38,370 nt of DNA from an uncultured Octadecabacter sp. (GTDB lineage: Bacteria > Pseudomonadota > Alphaproteobacteria > Rhodobacterales > Rhodobacteraceae): NCBI GenBank assembly GCA_937969445.1, contig CALBVZ010000163.1, forward strand, positions 1-38,370. The letters are read 5' to 3'. Below are positions 17,054-25,811 of the stretch, in pieces. Position numbers and translations under genes: made by a program. Below the pieces are notes generated by a model. That model saw only the letters and a list, made by a program, of their open reading frames with translations, did not search any database and was not told the DNA's origin. Positions within the stretch are counted from its first letter, which is position 1, and each line of letters begins with the position of its first letter.

Positions 17054-17923
17054 ATGATCGGTCTGATCGGTATCGTCATCATCTTTGTAATGGTCTTCGG
17101 GGGCTACACGCTTGCCGGCGGCAAAATGGGTATGATCCTAAAGGCGCTGCCTTTTGAGATGATCATGATCGGCGGCGCCGCAGTGGGCGCTTTTGTGATT
17201 TCGAACGACATGTCGGGAATCAAGCATACACTTAAAGATATGGGGAAGGTGTTCAAAGGAACGAAGTGGAAACCAGACGATTACCGCGATCTCCTTTGTC
17301 TTTTGTTTGAACTGATCAGACTCGCACGTGCTAACCCTGTCGGCCTTGAGGCTCACATCGAAGAACCACAAGACAGTAGCATTTTTGGAAAATACCCGAG
17401 GGTACTTTCTGATAAAGAAGCTGTCGCGCTCATTTGTGATACTCTGCGTTCGGCGTCGATGAACTATGATGATCCGCACCAAGTTGAAGAGGTGTTGGAA
17501 AAACGCATTGAGGCGAACATGCATCACAGTATGCATGGTACGCACGCGCTACAGACAATCGCTGACGGACTACCAGCGCTTGGAATTGTGGCAGCGGTGC
17601 TTGGCGTTATCAAAACGATGGGCTCGATCGATCAACCACCCGAGGTCCTCGGCAAGATGATTGGTGGCGCCCTTGTTGGGACGTTCTTGGGTGTATTCCT
17701 AGCCTATGGTTTGGTTGGGCCATTTGCAGGGCGGGTTAAAACAGTCGTTGAAGAGGACGCGCACTTCTACCAGCTCATCCGCGAAGTTTTGGTCGCCAAT
17801 CTACATCAACATGCGCCAAATATCTGCATCGAGGTCGGCAGGCAAAATACACCGGGCCAATGCCGCCCAAGCTTCTCAGATCTTGAAGAGGCATTGAAAG
17901 CATCCAAGCAGGATGCGGCATGA
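17054..17923 (+). CDS. motA: Flagellar motor stator protein MotA
   Basis: The 289-residue stator subunit has four membrane helices, at about 1-20, 30-48, 165-190 and 200-225. The long cytoplasmic loop carries the charged patch that contacts FliG (LFELIRLARANPVGLEAHIEEP). The conserved proline segments ADGLPALGIVAAVLGVIKTMG and GLVGPFAGRVK hold the two prolines critical for rotation. Length and motifs fit the alphaproteobacterial proton-driven MotA. Its stop overlaps the start of the 729-residue periplasmic protein by four bases (ATGA). motB is distant (6470). Confidence 0.96.
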   Translation: MIGLIGIVIIFVMVFGGYTLAGGKMGMILKALPFEMIMIGGAAVGAFVISNDMSGIKHTLKDMGKVFKGTKWKPDDYRDLLCLLFELIRLARANPVGLEAHIEEPQDSSIFGKYPRVLSDKEAVALICDTLRSASMNYDDPHQVEEVLEKRIEANMHHSMHGTHALQTIADGLPALGIVAAVLGVIKTMGSIDQPPEVLGKMIGGALVGTFLGVFLAYGLVGPFAGRVKTVVEEDAHFYQLIREVLVANLHQHAPNICIEVGRQNTPGQCRPSFSDLEEALKASKQDAA

Positions 17924-20109
17924 TTCGAATTGCCACCTTTTTCGCCTTTCTACCGATTATGGCCTTCGCTGAACCCGTGACAATTCGAAGTGGTGAGCAC
18001 GAGAGTTTCTCGAGGCTGGTAGTGTCGATTGGTGTCAACACTGATTGGTCAATTGACCCAAGCGACGACGGGTACGTTCTTCAGCTAGAAGGAAGGTCAG
18101 ACGGCTTTGATACATCCCAAGTGTTCGAGCGCATTCAGCGTGAGCGACTAAAAGACGTTCGCCAAGTCTCCCCCAACTCGTTGAACTTATTAGTTGAGTG
18201 CAATTGTGAGCTAGATGCATTTTTGTGGCAACCGGGTAACTTGGTCATTGATATTATAGAAAATTCTGAACCCGTTCTAGGAACGACAGATGTTGGTTCA
18301 AATTCTATAAATGTCACCACAGAACGACCAGCTATGAGACCGATCGAACCGTCGCTAGAGCTTCCAAATGAATTTAATATTCCCGCCCCGGCAATCGAAC
18401 AAGCTCGCACCGAAGAAGCGCAAGTAACAATTGACCTGTCGGCAACCGAAGAAGCTCTTGCGATCAGTATAGCACGTGCTGCTTCACAAGGGTTTCTTGA
18501 ACCATCAGTCGTCGAAACTGAGCAGCCGGCCCCGGCGGAAAACGATTCTGTTTTGGTATCGGAACAATTGGTTGAACAAGACCCAGAAGTTCCAAACGTC
18601 CCGAACCGTCCAGGTGTTGGGATATCAACGGCAATGGATAGAGATCTTGCGCAGCTTGGTGTTGAGTTAGGAAGATCACTCGAGCAACAGTGCCTTTCAG
18701 CGGATCTATTCCAAGTTTCAGAATGGGGAGACCAGCGCGGTTTCCATGAGCAAGTTTCTGCATTGGCGGAGGCCTTAGCTGGGGAGTTCGGTGAGGAACC
18801 TCGCGAAGCGCAAGAAAACTTAGCGCGGCTTTATATTCATTTCGGGTTTGGCGCTGAGGCGAAACTTGTTCTTGCAGCTAACCCTTCGTCAAGCCAGTCA
18901 CGGATTATTTTGACTGAACTCGCTGGGATCGTCGACAACTACGATGGAGAATATACTGCAATCTTAGCTCAAGAATCTTGTAATACTCCGGGTGCTTTGT
19001 GGGCATTTTTACTTCGTCCGTCCGTTCAGCAACCGAGCGATAGAAACCAACTTATTCAATATTTTTACGCACTTCCCCAGCCACTCAGAAGTCAAATTTC
19101 ACCTCGTCTCGCGCGGGGGTTTCTGGATATTGGCGATCCAGATGCGGCGAGCCAACTGTTGTACGCCGTAAACAATCAGGACGCCGATAGTACGCACGAA
19201 GTACAATCCACCCGCGCTTTGATCGCAGAAGGTTTTGATGATGCTGGGGCCGCAGTTACCGTCCTTGCAAATGAGGTAGATGACAATGCACGAACGACAC
19301 CACAATCTCTTATCCGGCTTATCGAGCTAGAGCTTGAACAAGGAATACGACCATCTGAGGCAAACCTTCTTTTGGTCGGGGCGCTGCGGCAGGAACACCG
19401 CGACACGCCAATTGCACAAGACCTTGCGAATATTGAAGCGGCAGGACGAATAGCAATTGAGCAGTATCAAGTTGCTCTTGATTTGATGCAGGATCGAGAA
19501 GACGCCCAAGCGCACGAAATAGTAGATCTAGCGTTTGAAAGCATCGCTACCCACGCAGATGCCGGAACGTTCTTAGAATTTGTTTTTGACGAAACGCCAA
19601 AAGGCTTAACATCTGAAACTGAAAACGCGATTGCGAAACGCTTGGTCGATCTCGGGTTTTATGAGCGTGCAACTTCGTTTCTCGTTGGGGAAGCTGCACG
19701 AGAAGCGGCAGCCGAGCGGCGTTATCTGCGTGCGGAATCCGCTCTTGGCTCGGGTGAGTTTTCACTAGCACTGGAAGCACTCCTTGGGATGGCTGACGAA
19801 CGCGCTCGCGCGTTGCGAGCTCGCGCATATGAAGGAATGGGCCAACATCGCGCGGCGTTATCCGCCCTAACCGTAGATCAATCTGCATCTTCTCCCACAT
19901 TGCAGTTTCGAGCTGGCGCTTGGGAACGATTGACTGTTGAGGAAGACGAAGTGCTGTCAACATTCGCTCAAGCCGTTTTGATGCCACCAGGTGAAACGCC
20001 AGCGGCAACTCTTATGGATCGACGCGATATCCTGACCCAATCACAAGAAAGCCGCCAATCGGTTGAAAGCCTTCTACTGCGGTTTAGTGCCGAAACTGGT
20101 GGCAACTAG
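17920..20109 (+). CDS. Large periplasmic protein with AMIN-like domain and TPR-like repeats, unknown motility role
   Basis: This 729-residue protein has a clear Sec signal (RIATFFAFLPIMAFA|E). Residues about 20-110 are a beta-rich domain with TIRSGEHESFSRLVVSIG at its start and LVIDIIE at its end. This resembles the AMIN-type N-terminal domains seen in some alphaproteobacterial TPR proteins. A Pro/Glu-rich acidic linker (about 115-240) is followed by about 480 residues of helical repeats with TPR/Sel1-like spacing (for example AQENLARLYIHFGFGAEAKLVL and RALRARAYEGMGQHRAALSAL). It starts inside the motA stop and precedes flhA, so it is co-expressed with the stator. An inferred role is a peptidoglycan-near scaffold for stator or basal body, comparable in position with rhizobial MotC. 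No known family was recognised with certainty. Confidence 0.8.
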   Translation: MIRIATFFAFLPIMAFAEPVTIRSGEHESFSRLVVSIGVNTDWSIDPSDDGYVLQLEGRSDGFDTSQVFERIQRERLKDVRQVSPNSLNLLVECNCELDAFLWQPGNLVIDIIENSEPVLGTTDVGSNSINVTTERPAMRPIEPSLELPNEFNIPAPAIEQARTEEAQVTIDLSATEEALAISIARAASQGFLEPSVVETEQPAPAENDSVLVSEQLVEQDPEVPNVPNRPGVGISTAMDRDLAQLGVELGRSLEQQCLSADLFQVSEWGDQRGFHEQVSALAEALAGEFGEEPREAQENLARLYIHFGFGAEAKLVLAANPSSSQSRIILTELAGIVDNYDGEYTAILAQESCNTPGALWAFLLRPSVQQPSDRNQLIQYFYALPQPLRSQISPRLARGFLDIGDPDAASQLLYAVNNQDADSTHEVQSTRALIAEGFDDAGAAVTVLANEVDDNARTTPQSLIRLIELELEQGIRPSEANLLLVGALRQEHRDTPIAQDLANIEAAGRIAIEQYQVALDLMQDREDAQAHEIVDLAFESIATHADAGTFLEFVFDETPKGLTSETENAIAKRLVDLGFYERATSFLVGEAAREAAAERRYLRAESALGSGEFSLALEALLGMADERARALRARAYEGMGQHRAALSALTVDQSASSPTLQFRAGAWERLTVEEDEVLSTFAQAVLMPPGETPAATLMDRRDILTQSQESRQSVESLLLRFSAETGGN

Positions 20110-20187
20110 CGGGCAATCGTTACCAATTCGAAAGGATCACACCTTACCCATGCTTCACCAGCTACAGAAAGTGCAGGGTTTATAGAT

Positions 20188-20256
20188 ATGCCAGAAGGCA
20201 AACACCATTCGTTCCTATCGGAATCGCAAATCGTGACGCAGGTAAACAATGCCTGA
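20188..20256 (+). CDS. Possible 22-codon leader ORF overlapping the flhA start
   Basis: The 139-base gap before flhA holds a small frame starting at ATG 20188, preceded by an AGGG about nine bases upstream. It ends at TGA 20254-20256, eight bases inside flhA. flhA itself has only a weak ribosome-binding site, so translation of the leader could feed flhA by coupling. The product has no recognisable feature, and the frame may be chance. Confidence 0.2.
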   Translation: MPEGKHHSFLSESQIVTQVNNA

Positions 20257-22339
20257 GTTGACACTTCGCACCATCTTCCAACCGACCATTTTGCTCGCGT
20301 TGGCGTTAATGGCGATCATTGTGATGATGATTTTACCAATGCCGTCATGGGTATTGGATGTCGGCTTGGCGGCTTCTTTTGCGCTAGCTATCTTAATCTT
20401 CACGATCACCTTATTCATCGAACGCCCTTTAGATTTCTCGGCCTTCCCGACAATCTTGCTTGCGTCGTTGATGTTGCGCCTCTCGCTGAATGTGTCTTCA
20501 ACCAAGTTGATCATCGGGCAAGGTCATACAGGAACCAATGCAGCAGGGAATGTTATTGAGGGGTTCGCCGATTTCGTTATGGGCGGCAGCGTTTTTCTAG
20601 GCCTCGTCGTGTTTGGTGTTCTGCTGATTGTAAACTTCGTTGTGATTAACAAAGGTGCGACCCGCATGGCGGAAGTAGGAGCGCGCTTCGCGCTTGACGG
20701 CATGCCGGGCAAACAACTCGCGATCGACAGCGACATGAGCGCGGGCGCGATCGATCACACCGAAGCAAAACGCAGACGTGAAACCGAACAGGCTGAAACG
20801 ACGTTTTTTGGTTCTCTGGATGGGGCGTCAAAATTTGTTAAGGGGGACGCAGTTGCCGGGTTATTGATTACTGCGCTGAATCTCGTGATGGGTTTAATAA
20901 TGGGGGCGGCCGTTCATGGAATGCCGATTGGGGTCGCGTTTGAAACCTACGCGATTCTCACGGTTGGCGATGGCCTTGTGAACCAAATTCCGTCTGTCAT
21001 CATCTCTATTGCAGCGGCGCTACTACTTGCTCGTGGTGGTGCGAAGGGGGCCACCGACCTCACCATCGCGGCACAACTCGGCGGTTACCCAGCGGCACTC
21101 GCGACTGTTGGCGTCTTAATGTTTCTTTTTGCATTGGTGCCTGGGTTGCCTTTCTTGCCGTTTGTCGCAGGCGCAGCAACGCTGGGTGTTGCGGCATGGT
21201 ATGGAATGAAAGCCGCAGAACGGCGCGACAAAGAGGCCGAGCAAGCGGCGGCGATGCCAGAAGCACCACCCGCGCGTGAAAGCCTTGGTGATCTACTCGA
21301 TCTGGACGATATCCACGTCGAGTTCGCACCCGACCTCGTTGATATGGTTCTCGACCCGGGCGTCGGGCTCGATGTTCGCATTGGAAATATGCGCAATCAT
21401 GTTGCCACCGAATTCGGTGTGCTTCTCCCTGAAATTCGGCTGACGGACAATGTATCGCTCGTTAGTGGGACTTATCGAATTCTCGTTCAAGGAGTTGAGC
21501 AAGTACGCGACACGCTTCAACCCGGTCGCGTGCTGACTTTGCTGTCAGGCCCTGAAATTCCTGTGCCGAACGGACAGGATGTAAAAGAACCAGTCTACGG
21601 TGCACCTGCGCGTTGGATCAGTCCTGATGACCAAGATGCCGCCTCGTTGAATGGATTAACGACAGTTCACCCAACTGAGGTACTGGCCACCCATCTCCTT
21701 GAAGTTATCAAAAAGAACTTCTCGCGGCTGATGACGCTCAAGGCGTTGCGCCGGTTGATGGAGGAAATGTGCAACCTAAGTGATACTCCAAGAGCTGACG
21801 CGAACCGCAAAATGTTGGACGAACTTGTGCCAGACAAAGTGCCCGTCGATATGCTGCTTTCCGTCCTTCGACTGCTTTTGGAAGAACGCGTTTCGATTCG
21901 AAATCTATCTCTCATAGTTGAGGCGACTGCAGAAGGTCGGCAGCTCTACCCGAGCGTTGAAGGCGTTGCCGAACACGTACGTCAGCGATTGGGCTTTCAA
22001 TTGGTTGCTGAGATGCGGCGTCCAGATGGAACCATCCCACTTGTCCAGTTAGCGCCCGAATGGGAAGACACGTTTGCAACTTATCAAATAACGTCCGAAC
22101 GCGGGCTCGGCGATGTCGCGTTACCACCGGATGAATTCAATCGCCTTGCAACGGCGATCTCTGAGAAGGTCGCATCTGCGGGTGAGGCTGGGGCCTACCC
22201 CGCAATCGTAACGTCGATGAAACGTCGACGTTTCTTGCGAACGGTTCTAACAGCGAAAGGCATCCCTAACCCGGTCCTGAGCTTTGAGGAAATCGGCGTT
22301 GACGCCAAACCGTCTCTCGTCGGACTTGTTCCAGTATGA
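20249..22339 (+). CDS. flhA: Flagellar type III export gate protein FlhA
   Basis: This 696-residue export-gate protein is full length. About eight membrane helices fill residues 10-320, then a cytoplasmic domain of about 340 residues. The family signature is visible as RMAEVGARFALDGMPGKQLAIDSDMSAGAI (about 140-170). The cytoplasmic part contains IRNLSLIVEATAEGRQLYP, the chaperone/substrate docking region. FlhA forms the nonameric ring that receives substrates from FliI-FliH and uses the proton gradient. Its stop overlaps the fliR start by four bases. The start ATG has a weak ribosome-binding site (CAGGT), and a small overlapping leader frame precedes it. Confidence 0.97.
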   Translation: MPELTLRTIFQPTILLALALMAIIVMMILPMPSWVLDVGLAASFALAILIFTITLFIERPLDFSAFPTILLASLMLRLSLNVSSTKLIIGQGHTGTNAAGNVIEGFADFVMGGSVFLGLVVFGVLLIVNFVVINKGATRMAEVGARFALDGMPGKQLAIDSDMSAGAIDHTEAKRRRETEQAETTFFGSLDGASKFVKGDAVAGLLITALNLVMGLIMGAAVHGMPIGVAFETYAILTVGDGLVNQIPSVIISIAAALLLARGGAKGATDLTIAAQLGGYPAALATVGVLMFLFALVPGLPFLPFVAGAATLGVAAWYGMKAAERRDKEAEQAAAMPEAPPARESLGDLLDLDDIHVEFAPDLVDMVLDPGVGLDVRIGNMRNHVATEFGVLLPEIRLTDNVSLVSGTYRILVQGVEQVRDTLQPGRVLTLLSGPEIPVPNGQDVKEPVYGAPARWISPDDQDAASLNGLTTVHPTEVLATHLLEVIKKNFSRLMTLKALRRLMEEMCNLSDTPRADANRKMLDELVPDKVPVDMLLSVLRLLLEERVSIRNLSLIVEATAEGRQLYPSVEGVAEHVRQRLGFQLVAEMRRPDGTIPLVQLAPEWEDTFATYQITSERGLGDVALPPDEFNRLATAISEKVASAGEAGAYPAIVTSMKRRRFLRTVLTAKGIPNPVLSFEEIGVDAKPSLVGLVPV

Positions 22340-23109
22340 TTGAAGGCCTGGCAGAGCTTTCGTCGATTAGCCAAGACGTGATTTGGAAGGCTTATCTTGT
22401 CTTCATGCGGGTTGGCGCGATGATGGCTCTGCTCCCAGCTTTCGGTGAACAATCCGTTCCGGCGCGCGTGAAACTAGGGCTGGCACTGGCCTTTACCGCA
22501 ATCGTTTCGCCAGCGGTTATGAATCCTGAGATCGTAACCGAGACATCGCAAACCTTCGGTCTGATCGCTGCAGAAACACTCACCGGATTGTTCTTAGGGC
22601 TAATGTTGCGACTATTCGTTCTCGCACTTCAGGTCGCCGGGTCTATCGCCGCACAATCGACATCGCTTTCCCAGCTGTTTGGTGGCGCTGGCGGCGACCC
22701 ACTTCCAGCGATGGGGCACGTGTTGGTAATTGGCGGCCTCGCGCTGGCCACCATAATGGGCCTGCATGTTCAGATCGCCGAATTCATGATCAACAGCTAC
22801 GATCTTGTGCCAATGGGGAACGTAATCCCCTCAGATGTTTTGTCTCGCGCTGGCGTCGCGGAAATATCACGGGCGTTTGGGTTGGGCTTCACGCTGGCAG
22901 CACCCTTCGTCATCTCATCGTTGATCTACAATGTAACTCTGGGCGTCATAAATAAAGCGATGCCGCAACTCATGGTGGCTTTCGTCGGGGCGCCAGCAAT
23001 CACCGCTGGCGGTCTGGTTCTGCTCATGCTTGCGGCACCACTCATGCTTTCGATCTGGGTTGAGGCGATGGGCGCATTCCTACTCGATCCGTTTCGAGGT
23101 CCGCGATGA
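22336..23109 (+). CDS. fliR: Flagellar type III export gate protein FliR
   Basis: This 257-residue integral membrane protein has six hydrophobic segments. The start region (VIWKAYLVFMRVGAMMALLPAFGEQSVPARVKLGLALAF) and the central ALQVAGSIAAQSTSLSQLFGG segment are typical of FliR. It joins FliP and FliQ in the export pore. It overlaps flhA by four bases and flhB by four, so the export genes are one coupled unit. The length is as expected (about 260). Confidence 0.95.
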   Translation: MIEGLAELSSISQDVIWKAYLVFMRVGAMMALLPAFGEQSVPARVKLGLALAFTAIVSPAVMNPEIVTETSQTFGLIAAETLTGLFLGLMLRLFVLALQVAGSIAAQSTSLSQLFGGAGGDPLPAMGHVLVIGGLALATIMGLHVQIAEFMINSYDLVPMGNVIPSDVLSRAGVAEISRAFGLGFTLAAPFVISSLIYNVTLGVINKAMPQLMVAFVGAPAITAGGLVLLMLAAPLMLSIWVEAMGAFLLDPFRGPR

Positions 23110-24182
23110 GTGGTGATAACGGTGACGACGATAAGCAATATGAGGCGTCCCAACACAAGCTGGACGAAGCGCGCAAGAAAGGAGACTTCGCAAGGTCTGC
23201 AGATCTAAACACAGCTGCCGCCTATGCCGGAATTCTCCTTGCAGGCGTTTCTGTTGGTGCGTTCTCTCTCATCGAATTGGGGGCAACGCTGTCAGGTTTG
23301 CTGGGGCACCCCGACACCATTTCGACTGCAGTATTCGCATCAAACGGTGCTCCGATGATGGGCGGTCTGATGTTTGGCCTAGGTGCAGCGATCAGCCCTT
23401 GGTTTGGCATTCCAGCGGTCCTAGTGATCCTTGCCATCATCATACAACGCGGCTTTGTCATCGCGCCTTCAAAGCTAGCATTTAAAGCGTCACGTATATC
23501 GCCGATCTCACAGGCGAAGAACAAATTTGGCCGGAGTGGGTTGTTCGAATTTGGCAAAAGCTTTTCAAAATTAATCTTGTACTCGACTGTCCTATTCATT
23601 TTTCTAATCGGCCGATTACCGGAAATAATGGGGGCAATGGCATTGTCACCACGGCAAGTGATCGCAACGCTACTGGAACTTTGCCTTTCTTTGATGTCGA
23701 TTGTTTTGATCATCGCACTCGCGCTCGGGATTGTTGACTTTACGTGGCAACGTGCTGAGCACCTCCGCAAAAACCGAATGTCCCGCAAAGAGATGACAGA
23801 CGAAACAAAGAACTCGGAGGGCGATCCGGCAATGAAGCAACAACGCCGGCAAAAAGGTGTCGCGATTGCGATGAATCAAATGATGAATGACGTCCCAGAA
23901 GCAGACGTTATTATCGTCAACCCGACCCACTACGCCGTTGCCTTAAAATGGAACAGAATGGGTGGGGGTGCGCCAGAATGCGTGGCGAAGGGCGTCGATC
24001 TTGTTGCAGCGCAAATCCGCGAGATCGCCCAAGAACACGGCGTTCCGATTCATTCTGACCCACCAACTGCGCGCGCCCTCTTTGCGACGGTCGAGATCGG
24101 TGAGCAAATTCCGAACGATCAATTTAAGCCAGTGGCGGCGGCCATTAGGTTTGCTGATCGGGTCAGAAAGGCGGCCCGCTGA
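23106..24182 (+). CDS. flhB: Flagellar type III export switch protein FlhB
   Basis: This 358-residue protein has a charged cytoplasmic N-terminus (ASQHKLDEARKKGDFARSADL), four membrane helices and a cytoplasmic autocleaving domain. The cleavage site NPTH is intact at residues 272-275 (IIVNPTHYAVALKW), so switching from hook to filament export should work normally with FliK (34379). The end has the usual HGVPIHSDPPTARALF segment. It overlaps fliR by four bases, and its TGA shares a base with the ATG of the next gene (TGATG). Confidence 0.96.
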   Translation: MSGDNGDDDKQYEASQHKLDEARKKGDFARSADLNTAAAYAGILLAGVSVGAFSLIELGATLSGLLGHPDTISTAVFASNGAPMMGGLMFGLGAAISPWFGIPAVLVILAIIIQRGFVIAPSKLAFKASRISPISQAKNKFGRSGLFEFGKSFSKLILYSTVLFIFLIGRLPEIMGAMALSPRQVIATLLELCLSLMSIVLIIALALGIVDFTWQRAEHLRKNRMSRKEMTDETKNSEGDPAMKQQRRQKGVAIAMNQMMNDVPEADVIIVNPTHYAVALKWNRMGGGAPECVAKGVDLVAAQIREIAQEHGVPIHSDPPTARALFATVEIGEQIPNDQFKPVAAAIRFADRVRKAAR

Positions 24183-24556
24183 TGTCTCACTCGTTGAACG
24201 CCACAACGCGATTGCTGCCGCTGCTAGAGATGGCTTTTCAAGCTGAACAGATGAAAATGGCAAAGATCGTTCAGCGTATATCGGTACTGAAAGGTAAACT
24301 AAAAGAAATTGATCGCCCCATGCGTTCTGAACCACTTAGCGCCGCAAACCGTGCAGGGGCAGACTTGCGCTGGGACGCATGGGCACAAGAGCGCAAGAAA
24401 GTAATTAACCAAGAGTTGGCGTTGGCTCTCCGAGATCGTGAGCAAGCCCGGGATCAAATGATCGCGGCGCTTTCCAAACTCGAAGCCGCCAAAAAGATGC
24501 AAGCGAGTGCAGTTTCTCAAGCGCGCCAAACGGCAATCCGGCGCGCTAGTTGGTGA
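24182..24556 (+). CDS. FliJ-like coiled-coil protein (tentative)
   Basis: This 124-residue protein is almost entirely helical and charged, with a heptad-like pattern over residues about 15-115 and a basic end. No membrane segment or signal is present. fliJ is expected after fliI but is absent there. This protein is the only one in the window with the size and coiled-coil nature of the export chaperone FliJ. It is coupled to flhB by a one-base overlap and converges on fliL2, with 11 bases of overlap between the two reading frames. Similarity to FliJ cannot be shown by eye, so the role is inferred from shape and context. Confidence 0.6.
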   Translation: MSHSLNATTRLLPLLEMAFQAEQMKMAKIVQRISVLKGKLKEIDRPMRSEPLSAANRAGADLRWDAWAQERKKVINQELALALRDREQARDQMIAALSKLEAAKKMQASAVSQARQTAIRRASW

Positions 24557-25058
24557 CGTCTTGGCGCACGATATCCACGATCAGAACATCCGTAATATGC
24601 CCGCGCATCACTTCATCAGCAGAGGCTTGTAAAGCTTCACGAAGTATTCGCATGTTGGACGAAGCCGTAAACGCACCATTGAAGCCACCGATATTTGCGT
24701 GATCAAACATCACCTGCAAGAATGCGTCACGCAATCTGGGCTCATGAGAAAACACAGCCTCCTGACCGCCTGCTTCGACCTCAATACTCAACGACATGAC
24801 CATCAAAGCGGTCACACGGTCATTCACAACGACCGGAACGACAAACTGGTTGTTCATCCGCGCATATTCACGCGTTTCCAACGAGACAGGTTCTGGAATC
24901 GGTTCACTGTGTTCCAGCATGATTTCACTTTCATCGCCGTCCACGCATGCATTGGCGACCATCTCTTCTTCGGGCTCGGGCATAAGGGCCAGACCCGCTC
25001 CGACGCCGCCACCAACGCCAACCAGCATCAGGATAATTGGGAGGATTAGTTTCTTCAT
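24546..25058 (-). CDS. FliL-family protein (second copy)
   Basis: This 170-residue protein has a membrane helix at the N-terminus (LILPIILMLVGVGGGVGAGLAL) and an acidic linker. A periplasmic domain follows with the FliL course: NQFVVPVVVNDRVTALMVMSLSIEVE and LREALQASADEVMRGHITDVLIVDIVRQ at the end. It differs strongly from the fliL at 15546, including a Cys in the linker (ANACVDGDESE). It is the last gene of flgB-...-flgH, nine bases after flgH, with AGGAG seven bases before its ATG. In Rhodobacter a FliL-like MotF works beside FliL at the stator, so this may be an equivalent partner; that is inference. Confidence 0.75.
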   Translation of the reverse strand: MKKLILPIILMLVGVGGGVGAGLALMPEPEEEMVANACVDGDESEIMLEHSEPIPEPVSLETREYARMNNQFVVPVVVNDRVTALMVMSLSIEVEAGGQEAVFSHEPRLRDAFLQVMFDHANIGGFNGAFTASSNMRILREALQASADEVMRGHITDVLIVDIVRQDVTN

Positions 25059-25067
25059 AGCGCGCTC

Positions 25068-25802
25068 CTAGAATGGCAAGATAATGTCGGCGACCTGCTG
25101 GCCAATTCGTGGTTGTTGAACGTCAGAAATTTGACCACTACCGCCGTATGAAATCCGCGCTGAAGCAAGTTTGTCGTACGTGATCTCATTTTGTCGGCTA
25201 ATGTCTGCAGGGCGGACGAAACCCGAAACCAGTAGTTCACGCATTTCGAAATTGACCCGTACTTCTTGAGTACCCTGAATGACCAGGACACCATTTGGCA
25301 TCACATCGACAACCGTTGCCGCGATACGCAATTCAAGCTGTTCATTGCGCCGAACAGATCCATCTCCACCGAAAGATGAACTTGAGTTCAAATCGACAGC
25401 GGCGCTCAAGCTCGCGCCGTCGGGCAGGGACTCATCGACGCGTTGCGGAACGCCAAACAAGTTTGGAATGGACAGGCTTTCGGATCCACTACGCGAACGA
25501 TCTGTTGAATTTGAAATAGAGGCACTGTCGTCAATTTCGATCACCACAGTAAGAATGTCTCCTCGCTGGACAGCGCGTCTATCACCCAGAAGCGATCCAC
25601 GATCACCGGTCCAAAGCGACGGGGTGCCATCGCGCGGCTCCGAAATTGCAAGGTCACTTGTTAAGCCATAGGTCAGCATCGCCGCCGCCTCGGGCGAGGC
25701 CTGCGGAGGTGTGAACTCGGGTGGGCTGCCGACATCGCGCAAACGCCCGCAAGAGGTTGCCAAAAGTAGTGACGCCAAGACGACTAAAGTTGTGGTACGC
25801 AT
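25068..25802 (-). CDS. flgH: Flagellar L-ring lipoprotein FlgH
   Basis: This 244-residue outer-membrane lipoprotein forms the L ring. The signal ends in a lipobox with Cys18 (LLATSC). The mature protein has the family core GDILTVVIEIDDSASISNSTDRSRSG and the C-terminal LVSGFVRPADISRQNEITYDKLASARISYGG segment, with its conserved VRPADI. It follows flgA by nine bases, with AGGAG seven bases before the ATG. FlgI encodes the P ring it sits on. The length is normal (about 220-250). Confidence 0.96.
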   Translation of the reverse strand: MRTTTLVVLASLLLATSCGRLRDVGSPPEFTPPQASPEAAAMLTYGLTSDLAISEPRDGTPSLWTGDRGSLLGDRRAVQRGDILTVVIEIDDSASISNSTDRSRSGSESLSIPNLFGVPQRVDESLPDGASLSAAVDLNSSSSFGGDGSVRRNEQLELRIAATVVDVMPNGVLVIQGTQEVRVNFEMRELLVSGFVRPADISRQNEITYDKLASARISYGGSGQISDVQQPRIGQQVADIILPF

Positions 25803-25811
25803 TCTGCGCTC

